A stretch of DNA of 44,346 nucleotides, taken from Mycobacterium sp. 1081908.1. Its GTDB lineage: Bacteria > Actinomycetota > Actinomycetes > Mycobacteriales > Mycobacteriaceae. The stretch is from NCBI RefSeq assembly GCF_001673535.1, contig NZ_LZLY01000049.1:1-44346 (forward strand), read 5' to 3'. A program made the position numbers and the translations under genes. The stretch's first letter is position 1. The number at the start of each line of letters is the position of its first letter. This document shows, piece after piece, positions 42,901 through 44,346 of the stretch. The notes under the pieces were generated by a model that was not told the DNA's origin, ran no database searches, and was given only the letters and a program-made list of their open reading frames with translations.

Positions 42901-44346
42901 TGGCGCTCAGCTGCGCGGGGCAGCAGCGGACGTATCGCGAGCTTGATGAGGCATCGAACCGGTTGGCGCACCTGCTCGTTGAGCAGGGGGTAGGCCGGGG
43001 TTCGCGGGTGGGACTGTTGCTTTCCCGTTCAGTCGAAGCCATCACCGCAATTGTGGCGGTGCTTAAGACCGGGGCGGCCTATGTGTCGATCGATCCTGAG
43101 CATCCGCCGGCGCGTATTGGGTTTGTGCTCGCCGATGCTGCGCCGGTGGTGGTGCTCACTACCACCGGCCTGCGCGGGCGGCTGGCCGGGTTCGGCGTTG
43201 CGGTGCTCGATGTCACCGATCCACGGGTCGGGGGCTATCCGTGCACCGGTTTGCCCGGTCCAGCCCCGGATGATGTTGCGCATTTGATTTACACGTCGGG
43301 TACCACGGGTGTGCCCAAGGCGGTGGCGGCGACGCACCGTAATGTGACGCAGCTGTTCGAGTCGCTGGATGGGGGCCTGACGCAGCCGGGTCGGGTGTGG
43401 ACGCAGTGTCATTCCTTGGCGTTCGACGCCTCGGTGTGGGAGATCTGGGGTGCGCTGCTGCATGGGGGGCGGCTGGTGGTGGTGGGCGAGTCGGTGACCC
43501 GCTCCCCGGAGGACTTCCAGGCGCTGCTGGTTGGCGAGCGGGTCGGTGTGTTGAGCCAAACCCCGTCGGCGGCAGCGATGTTGGATCCGGCGGGGTTGGG
43601 GCCGGTGGCGTTGGTGTTGGGTGCGGAGCGCTGCTCGGCGCAGGTGGTGGAGCGGTGGGCGCCGGGGCGGGTGGTGATCAACACCTACGGCCCGACGGAG
43701 ACCACGATGTGGGCGTGCGCCACACCGGCGTTGACGGCGGGGGCGGGGACACCGCCGATCGGCTCGCCGATCGCCGCGGCGGCGTTTTTTGTGCTGGATG
43801 GGTGGTTGCGGCCGGTGCCGACCGGGGTGGTGGGTGAGTTGTATGTGGCCGGCGCCGGCGTTGCCGCCGGGTATTGGCGTCGTAGTGGGTTGACCGCATC
43901 CCGGTTTGTGGCATGCCCATTCGGCCCGCCCGGGGCGCGGATGTATCGCACCGGGGACCTGGTCCGGTGGCGCGTCGATGGACAGCTCGATTACCAGGAC
44001 CGCGCCGATGAACAGGTCAAAATCCGCGGGTTCCGCATCGAGCTCGGCGAAGTGGCCGCCGCCCTGGCCGATGTGGCGGAGGTCGATCGGGCGGTGGTGA
44101 TCGCCCGCGAGGACCGCCCCGGCGACAAACGGCTGGTCGGCTATGTGACCGGCACGGCCGATCCCGCCCAAGCCCGCACCGCGCTGGCCCAACGGCTGCC
44201 CGACTACATGATCCCCGCCGCGGTCATCCGGGTGGATCGGATTCCCTTGACGGTCAACGGCAAACTCGACACCCGCGCCGAAGCCGCCCGGCGCATCAAG
44301 GAAGCCGCCGACCTGGGCCCGCGCCACGGCCTGACCGGTGAACCGT
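21861..44346 (+). CDS. Nonribosomal peptide synthetase 2, at least six modules, open at the right edge
   Basis: One frame stays open from ATG 21861 to the window end, over 7,490 codons. Order: C-A-T / C-A-nMT-T / C-A-T-E / C-A-T-E / C-A-T / C-A. The frame was checked at T-domain serines (24834, 29187, 32370, 36846, 41310) and at condensation-domain histidines; every C domain keeps HHxxxDG. It continues the peptide begun by NRPS1, adding residues 3-8 with one N-methylation and two epimerisations. The ATG overlaps the NRPS1 stop (ATGA), so translation is probably coupled. No T domain follows the last A domain, because after about 44,278 the sequence becomes DUF222-like. The true 3' end, including any thioesterase or reductase, is not seen. 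Confidence 0.93.
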   Translation, partial: MRLTQRQIDNLARAYRIRDLLPLTPLQSGLLVHAGDPQGLAAAYAMQLHVAMTGPLDDRRLHRAVQSVVTRHPNVAARFVYEDLDEPVQVIVADPVVPWRFIDLTDDVQPEQSIDQICAAERAAITDLARQCPLRAVLIRTAATDHRLVLTNHHIVLDGWSLEIVLREIIAGYAGRPLPAPAPYRGFLAWLAGQDAGAARNAWRTMFAGFEAPTLVGPPQRLGFAARAVHSSAFSAHTTEALTELARTQHTTLNIVLQAAWVQVLSALTGQHDVAFGTTVSVRPGDLPGAESMVGLFINTVPVRGVITATTTTAQLLAQLQIAHNDTVDHHHLPLVDIHRLTGHSALFDSLFVYENYPVDSSLEAGEVAITAVSGREFNHYPLTLQVLPGPQLGLRSEYATEVFDLASITALIDRLKRLVSAMCADPTRALSSIDVLDDQQRAHLDAVGNRAALTGPPTTAGPTIPVLFAAQVARTPDALAVSFAGRQWTYRDLDEAATGLADLLRSYGVGPGSHVALLFSRSAEAIVAVLAALKIGAVYVPLDPKYPQARIAVVLADAAPTAVVTTAALAGRLAPFDVPVVDVGARADPAVACAPTTAPLAAPRAEDVAYLIYTSGSTGVPKGVAVTHAGVAGLVATCVERLAITPASRILQFAPLAFDVSVANLWSALLTGAAAVIPDDDQALPGDELLDLIAHQGISHADFTPTALAALPSDRLRGVTLVVAGEACPPDLADRYGVAGTLINAYGPTETTVYASMSAPLTPGSGAPIGSPVSGTALFVLDGWLRPVPAGVIGELYVAGAGVACGYWRRAGLTAARFVACPFGAPGARMYRTGDLVRWRTDGQLDYAGRADEQVKIRGFRIELGEVRAALSALPGVEHAVVVVREDRPGDKRLAGYITGTADPAQARAALAERLPDYMIPAAVIAVEQIPLTVTGKIDIRALPAPQYADTDRYRAPTTPVEEILADVYARVLGLDRVGVDESFFDLGGDSLSAMRVIAALNTGLGAGLSVRSLFDAPTIAELAAQIGGDAGRRTPLVAHERPELVPLSFAQSRLWFLDRFEGGVATYNMPTAFRISGALDVEALGAALDDVIARHESLRTIFPDVDGVPHQEVLPARAGMWRRGDAAVASLSQPDAAAELAAMAEHRFDLSSEIPIRAQLYSVGPEQHVLGIVVHHIAFDGWSMGPMFRDLSEAYRVRRQGRSPRWTPLPVQYVDYTLWQRDSLGTESDPDSVIAGQLRYWLQELADLPELVSLPTDRVRPSVPSYRGDQVELRIDPPVWAEVKRVAAAHNATASMVLQAVVAVLLHRVGVGDDVVMGAPIAGRLDPALDDLVGFFVNTWVLRVNLDAAQPFSDVLRRVRHKALDAYSNQDVPFERLVEQLNPVRSTAHHPLFQVAIVFQNNARTEVDIDGVSVEPFAAFTRPAKWDLDFDLAEVPSEDPAAPMVAGTVSYATDLFERASVERLVTWFGRVIEAVVADASVVVGEVPLLDRGERDLVLSGWSGAGLAAPVGVAPDLLAAAVAAAPDAVAVVDGARALSYRELDEWSTRVARKLIGAGVGPERAVGVAMGRCVELLVAWWAVLKAGGAYVPVDPTHPAERIATVLDAVAAVCVLTCDAETVPGARSRPLLRLRVSDGPDEPERRAEAISDADRLAALRPDNTAYVMFTSGSTGAPKGVAVTHAGLLGIAAAHREVFGLGADTRMLMGLAPTFDAAIGELLVAVGSRGALVVAPPAVYAGAVLTALLQDQRVNAAVMTPTVLSSLDRSRLDRLSTLIVGGEACPDELVAAWAPGRRMFNGYGPTEATIWATIAPLSAGQPVRIGTPLPGMRAVVLDARLNPAPVGVVGELYLDGPALARGYVGQAALTAERFVANPLGGLFGAAGSRMYRTGDLVRWTPAGALDYLGRADTQIKLRGQRIELGEIENVLLACPQVRQAAASVHRSATGAHLVAYITVEHTATDEHDAEIVEEWQRMYDELYGAEVSVPESGMDFRGWNSSYTGDPIPLEEMAEWRAATVDRIVALRPRRVLEIGVGSGLVLSQIAPLCEQYVGTDVSAVAIDNLAGWLERRQIPWRDRVQLLAQPAHVTEELPHEYFDTIILNSVIQYFPNAGYLAEVIDNAMDLLAPGGALFIGDVRNHALQGAFHTAVALARASTTDTAEIRQRAQRAMLGETELLLAPEFFTTWAENHPATSGLEIQVKRGSADNELTRYRYDVTVHKAPAPVRSMASAPACAWADCVGLGGLQARLISQHPTAMRVTDIPRAGVVSDVAVDRALAAGRSLAEASATPDAVVPEELHRLGESNGYRVAVTWGSHPGTLDAVFLTANDSDGALTDLYLPQERGTHANDPRTNSKISAVRQRLSERLPDYMMPTQIVVLDEFPMTPSGKIDRKALPAPVFAATPYRPPQTQTEKIVAGVFAGVLGVDRVGLDDDFFALGGDSLSATRVSARLQLALGRQVPVRFLFEASTVGDFAGYLCRHRGGRARPPLRAMPRPERIPLSYAQQRLWFLDQLHGPSPVYNITVALRLGGRLDIDALGAALADVVSRHESLRTLFPAFDGIPQQLVLPAERADFGWDVVDATGWSVNRLDDAVDAAAAHSFDLATEIPFRATLFCVADDDHALVVTVHHIAADGWSITPLARDLSVAYASRRAGRTPGWAGLAVQYVDYALWQRGQLGDFDDSDSPVAAQLEFWQDALDGLPERLELPTDRPYPPAADYRGGTAFVDWPVQLQHQVARVAREHNVTSFMVIQAALAVLLSKISASRDVAVGFPIAGRGDPALDELVGFFVNTLVLRVDLAGDPTVAALLSQVRRRSLAAYENQDVPFEVLVERLNPTRSLTHHPLIQVMLAWQNTDPTAGLAMGDLRATPVLANTHTARMDMVFSLVEGWTEAGEPAGIYGTVEFRTDVFDGASIQALIGRLERVVMAMTADPSRRLSSVDLLAAAEHARLRSFGHRAALSEPTTEVSIPELFTAQVARTPAAVAVTFEGRSMTYRELDETANQMAHLLAGYGAGPGQCVALLVSRSAEAIVAILAVLKAGAAYLPIDPTLPAARVGFMLADATPIAAITTDGLAERLDGHHVKVINITDLGGPAVGIQPITAPPAPAPDDIAHLIYTSGTTGIPKGVAVTHRNVTQLFVGDSVFAALGPEFGPSPARVWSQCHSYAFDASLGEMWAALLRGGLLVVVPEEVTTSPDRLRELLIEQRVEVLTQTPSALGMLSDDGLGSVALVVAGERCPAELVDRWASGRVMINAYGPTETTMCVTTSAPLAPGSGVAPIGAPVSGAALFVLDGWLHPAPVGVVGELYVAGAGVGCGYWRRSGLTASRFVACPYGGLGTRMYRTGDLVRWRADGQLDYVGRADEQVKVRGFRIELGEVSAALTAHPGVDQAAVIAREDRPGDKRLIGYVTGTVEVSQLRAALSERLPAYMIPAALVKVQRLPLTANGKLDASALPTPDYGDADRYRAPATQVEMILADIYAQVVGLDRVGVEESFFDLGGDSILSIQVVARARAAGVLCRPRDIFVEQSVARVARVARVPEGGVGPVDNDVGQVAATPIMCWLKSIGGSLEQFNQTMLLQAPPGVTEADVLVLVQALLDRHAMLRLQVDEIGAPDWSLRVPEVGAVDARRCVHTVDVLTDEALVRARRRLDPTAGVMLSALWITATRQLALVIHHLAIDAASWPILLDDLNIAWKQHRSDEPVALPIQGTSFRRWASVLGECARRPDVTDRARLWQQIMATPAALPAADPAVDTFLTAGHLSVSLDAATTHLLLGRVPAAFHAGVQDILLIAYGLAWAEFLTVHVGPVGIDVEGHGRNEELGPDLDLSHTVGWFTTKYPVALAVSGLSWSQVVAGEASLGAIVKAAKEQLRAVPEGVTYGVLRYLNSDVDLSGPDPTIGFNYLGRLGGARSPGASAEGWQILDSGALYSDPARAAVAMPLPHTVELNALTVDTDAGPSLRADWSWAPSKLDAAQIGRLSQLWFEALRGICAHVSAGGGGHTPSDFAFTRLSQAQIEALERAYQISDVVPLTPLQRGLLVHTADPHGPAEPYVVQIEIDLAGRIDPHSLHQAVQTVLTRHPNLAARFVYEQLDEPVQVIVADPIVPWQFNDRTEDGAHPDESVAQICAAERAAISELAHQCPLRAVLIRTAPERYRLVLTNHHLVLDGWSLPILLREIFAAYGGQPLPPPVPYRRFMSWLAAQDIEAARGVWRTLFAGFDSPTLVGPPDRLGFAAREVYRVQLPTHTTQALTDLARRQHTTLNTVLQAAWARLLSALTNQHDVVFGITVSGRPADLAGAEFMVGLFINTVPVRAILTPATTTADLLAQLQNAHNETVEHQHLPLSDIHRITAHEALFDTLLVYENYPLESSLDAQGTAITAINGREFNHYPLTLQVTPGTRLGLRVEYATEVFDRHRIAALIDRLERVLAAMCADPTRPVSSMDLLAAHEHSWLDVATRRATLINAAVPVPIPALFAAQVARTPHAIAVSYAGQFLTYHELEEAASRLAHLLAGHGVGPGDVVALLLPHCADAVIAIVAVLKTGAAYLPIDPGHPPARIEFMLADAAPIAAITTTDLRSQLEGSALLIFDVTSGAVDAQPRAAPTAPCPDDIAYLMYTSGSTGVPKAVAVTHAGVADLIATCVERLEITPESRILQFAPLIFDVSVGNLWCALLTGAAAVIPEADEALPGEELVNLISRQHVTHADFTPSALAALPPDRLAGVTLVVAGEACVSEVADRYAVGNTVINAYGPTETTVYASMSVPLIEGSGAPIGSPVSGAALFVLDGWLRPVPVGVVGELYVAGAGVAAGYWRQARLTASRFVACPFGGTGTRMYRTGDLVCWRTDGQLDYLGRADEQVKIRGFRIEPGEVAAALAEHPGVEQAVVIAREDRPGDKRLVGYVTGAVEVSQLRTALSERLPDYMVPAALIGLDRLPLTVNGKLDKAALPAPDYGSTERYRAPSTPVEEILAGIYAHVLGLDQVGADESFFDLGGDSILSIQVVARARDAGVLCRPRDIFAERTVAGVARLARVIAELDDEIDDGVGQLVSTPIMCWLQGVQGPVDQFNQTMLLQAPAGIREADVVVLLQALVDRHTILGLRVSAGGPTGQWTLDVQPPKLLDARRCLRTVEVFSDEALVTARSRLDPRTGMMLSALWATATGQLVLMIHHLAVDAVSWQVLLDDLNTAWGQHRAGQAPALPRRGTSFRRWASVLSEHARRPQVVDQANRWQQIMAARPLLPAVDPAVDTFATAGQLSVQLDVETTRMLLGEVPAAFHAGVQDILLIAFGLAWSGFLNCGTAPIGIGVEGHGRHEELGANIDLSHTVGWFTTKYPVALVVDHDSRATLGVVIKDAKEQLRALPQGWTYGVLRYLNTDVDLSGPDPPIGFNYLGRLKVAADASVPTEDWQIVQPGAPFSDPAQAAVAMPLTHTVELNALTVDTGSGPQLRAEWSWASSKVDAAEVSRVSRLWFEALADICAHVLDGGGGFTPSDFTFARSTQPQIEALERAYRIADVLPLTPLQQGLLIHSSDPRGSTDPYVVQLDIALAGRIDRHRLRQAVQTVVTRHPNVAARFVYEQLDQPVQVILADPVVPWRFIDLANDGAHRAEHIEQICADERAGIADLAQQCPLRLALIRTDHERYRLVLTNHHIVLDGWSLPILLREIFADYSGQPLPSPVPYRRYAAWLADQDVEAAHRAWRTLFAGYKEPTLVGPPQRLEFAERCAQSFQLTTASTGAIAELARAQHTTLNIVLQAAWAQLLSLLTARQDVAFGTTVSGRPAELAGAESMVGLFINTVPVRAVLTATSTTADLLAQLQSVYNNTLEHQHLPLGAIHRLTGNEALFDTLFVYENYPLDTSATSNVPGLSISAISGREFNHYPLTLLVIPGPQLTLRVEYATEVFTAASIELLAERLQRVLAAMCADPGQRLSRVDVLEDAERTHLNTVGNLAALAPTNAALSIPELFATQVARTPDAVALVCGRDSRTYLELDETANRLSHWLLGHGVGPGDIVALLLSPSVEAIAAILAVLKIGAAYLPLEPKHPKARIEFALTDAAPLAVITTTGLRSRLRGSDLLVLDVDDAALKAQPGTALPAPDANGIAYLMYTSGSTGIPKAVTVTHAGIADLVASCAERLDITPESRILQFAPLVFDVSVGNLWCALLTGAAAVIPGADECLPGEELTNLIARQRISHADFTPSALAVLDPDRLAGVTLVVAGEACPRELADRWSPGRVMVNAYGPTEATVYASMSAPLSAGAGAPIGSPISGAGLFVLDGWLRRVPVGIVGELYVAGAGVATGYWRRSAWTASRFVACPFGGAGARMYRTGDLVRWRTDGQLDYVGRADDQIKLRGHRIELGEVRAALTAHGGVKQAVVVVREDRRGDKRLVAYITGRADPTQARTALADRLPDYMIPAAVIAVEQIPLTSNGKLDTQALPAPGYADTDRYRAPTTHVEEILTDIYAQVLGLKRVGIDESFFDLGGDSILSIRVAARARAAGVLCRPRDIFVERTVERVARVARVSAGAEGQLDETVRLTQLSQTQIEALERVYQVADVLPLTPLQRGLLVHTSDSDGSTDPYVVQLDIALSGGVDPHRLHQAVRTVATRHPNVAARFVHRELAEPVQVVPADPVLPWRFIDLTGNGADPGEQIERICAEERVGIADLAQQCPLRVVLIRTGVEDYRLVLTNHHIVLDGWSLQILLREIVAVYGSQALPPPVPYRRFLVWLAGQDVEAARGAWRTVFAGFGAPTLVGRPERLGFAARAVHSARLSNVVTEALQGLARAQHSTVNIVLQGAWAQLLGLLTGQSDVAFGTTVSGRPAEVAGAESMVGLLINTVPVRATLSPAITTEDLVAQLQRVHNDTVDHQHLPLSEIHRITGHDSLFDTLFVYENYPLGSSQDAGELTITAISGREFNHYPLTLQVLPGQQLGLRIEYATEVFDPNSITALVERLRRVLAVMCADPRRRLSAVDLLDQQDHARLDAVGNRAALSKTVVGTSIPVLFAAQVARTPGAVALSCAGQQRTYRELDEASNRLAHLLVEQGVGRGSRVGLLLSRSVEAITAIVAVLKTGAAYVSIDPEHPPARIGFVLADAAPVVVLTTTGLRGRLAGFGVAVLDVTDPRVGGYPCTGLPGPAPDDVAHLIYTSGTTGVPKAVAATHRNVTQLFESLDGGLTQPGRVWTQCHSLAFDASVWEIWGALLHGGRLVVVGESVTRSPEDFQALLVGERVGVLSQTPSAAAMLDPAGLGPVALVLGAERCSAQVVERWAPGRVVINTYGPTETTMWACATPALTAGAGTPPIGSPIAAAAFFVLDGWLRPVPTGVVGELYVAGAGVAAGYWRRSGLTASRFVACPFGPPGARMYRTGDLVRWRVDGQLDYQDRADEQVKIRGFRIELGEVAAALADVAEVDRAVVIAREDRPGDKRLVGYVTGTADPAQARTALAQRLPDYMIPAAVIRVDRIPLTVNGKLDTRAEAARRIKEAADLGPRHGLTGEP
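24990..29340 (+). other. NRPS module 4: C - A with embedded N-methyltransferase - T
   Basis: The C domain is the L-accepting type ([25 protein letters not shown], second His 25392). The A domain differs from the others in the cluster and is split. After [11 protein letters not shown], a methyltransferase of about 270 residues (about 27735-28560) is inserted before the final subdomain ([20 protein letters not shown]). Its SAM-binding loop is [10 protein letters not shown] (27948), followed by [12 protein letters not shown]. This is the usual place for NRPS N-methyltransferases. The hand-aligned code is D-A-G-V-I-G-G-I-W-K. T Ser is at 29187. An N-methyl L residue is expected. Confidence 0.85.
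29350..33880 (+). other. NRPS module 5: C - A - T - E
   Basis: The C domain is the L-accepting type ([25 protein letters not shown], second His 29751), which agrees with the upstream L residue. A3 is at 31215. The hand-aligned code D-A-G-T-V-A-A-M-C-K resembles known Phe/Tyr codes (DAWTIAAICK, DASTIAAVCK), so an aromatic residue is a reasonable guess. T Ser is at 32370. E has [10 protein letters not shown] (second His 32889) and EGHGR (Glu 33303). Confidence 0.85.
33890..38335 (+). other. NRPS module 6: C - A - T - E
   Basis: The C domain is the post-epimerase type ([23 protein letters not shown], second His 34350). A3 is at 35712. The hand-aligned code is D-V-G-D-V-A-A-V-Y-K. T Ser is at 36846. 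E has [10 protein letters not shown] (second His 37368) and EGHGR (Glu 37782). A D residue is expected. Confidence 0.85.
38360..41460 (+). other. NRPS module 7: C - A - T, epimerase apparently lost
   Basis: The C domain is the post-epimerase type ([23 protein letters not shown], second His 38808). A3 is at 40176. The code is the same as module 6 (D-V-G-D-V-A-A-V-Y-K). The T domain has the LGGDSILSI form (Ser 41310) that precedes E in modules 1, 2, 5 and 6. Here it is followed by about 13 linker residues with an E-start remnant (GQLDE) and then directly by the next C domain. Confidence 0.85.
41461..44279 (+). other. NRPS module 8: C - A, cut after A10
   Basis: The C domain is the post-epimerase type ([23 protein letters not shown], second His 41928) although no E precedes it. 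A3 is at 43290 and the A10 Lys (NGKLD) at 44262. The hand-aligned code D-A-W-S-V-G-T-M-W-K is the same as module 2, with long near-identical DNA stretches shared between the two A domains. After LDTRA the expected LPAP and T domain are replaced by unrelated sequence. Confidence 0.85.
44278..44346 (+). other. DUF222/13E12-like sequence joined in frame to NRPS2
   Basis: From about 44278 the frame reads [20 protein letters not shown] and then EP. This resembles the start of mycobacterial DUF222 proteins (the 13E12 repeat and HNH endonuclease family), where a similar helix is followed by LTGEPL-P-LPAT. It replaces the end of the A domain. Only 23 residues are visible, so the match is by memory of the family pattern. 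It may mark an inserted 13E12-type element or an assembly join. Confidence 0.5.

Noticed and set aside
43029..44327. 432-codon minus-strand frame, and similar long antisense frames throughout the NRPS genes
   Set aside because: They mirror repeated A-domain codons and resemble one another only because the plus-strand modules do.
1..44346. CRISPR arrays, tRNA or rRNA genes, and complete insertion sequences
   Set aside because: No spaced short repeats, no cloverleaf-like or rRNA-like sequence, and no transposase were seen. The only repeats are between NRPS modules.

Overview
The window is GC-rich chromosomal DNA of a Mycobacterium. Its left third follows the M. tuberculosis order Rv0048c to Rv0058: a DUF1707 membrane protein, a DUF5318 protein, ponA1, a GT87-type membrane protein, a DJ-1/PfpI protein, rpsF, ssb, rpsR, rplI and dnaB. 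The proteins read as close relatives of the M. tuberculosis ones, and the dnaB intein has the same length (416 aa). A species cannot be fixed from this sequence alone; a non-tuberculous species is likely, because the region after dnaB differs from M. tuberculosis.

Layout. Positions 1-706 hold a broken locus. A scrap resembling the SIS-domain etherase MurQ lies on the minus strand, the middle of an Rv0048c-like membrane protein on the plus strand, and the DUF1707 head of that same protein on the minus strand. This is an inversion or a misassembly. From 819 to 6112 four genes run head to tail with start/stop overlaps: DUF5318, ponA1, a GT87-like protein and a DJ-1-like protein. From 6239 to 7936 lies the rpsF-ssb-rpsR-rplI operon, closed by a strong hairpin terminator. 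A 532-base intergenic region follows, with three DnaA-box-like sites and a near-consensus SOS (LexA) box just before dnaB. dnaB (8469-11090) is interrupted in its Walker A loop by an intein with class 3 features and a zinc-finger-bearing LAGLIDADG endonuclease.

From about 11.1 kb the window is accessory DNA. It starts with a beta-propeller-like lipoprotein (11269-12354), then an MbtH-like protein (12707-12916), then two very large nonribosomal peptide synthetase (NRPS) genes. NRPS1 (12958-21864, 2968 aa) is C*-A-T-E / C-A-T-E. NRPS2 starts at 21861 in an ATGA overlap and stays open to the right edge (more than 7,490 codons): C-A-T / C-A-nMT-T / C-A-T-E / C-A-T-E / C-A-T / C-A. At least eight residues are therefore programmed, with the stereo/modification pattern D, D, L, N-methyl-L, D, D, L(?), next. 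MbtH should support the adenylation domains. The first condensation domain looks like a starter type but lacks the catalytic second histidine. Module 7 appears to have lost its epimerase cleanly, although the next C domain is of the D-accepting type. No thioesterase, acyl-CoA ligase, transporter or regulator of the cluster lies inside the window.

At the extreme right (from about 44,278) the last A domain changes abruptly, in frame, into sequence like the DUF222/13E12 HNH family. This is an insertion or an assembly join, so the 3' end of NRPS2 should not be trusted. The likely novelty here is the peptide made by this NRPS pair, which I cannot match to a known mycobacterial product.
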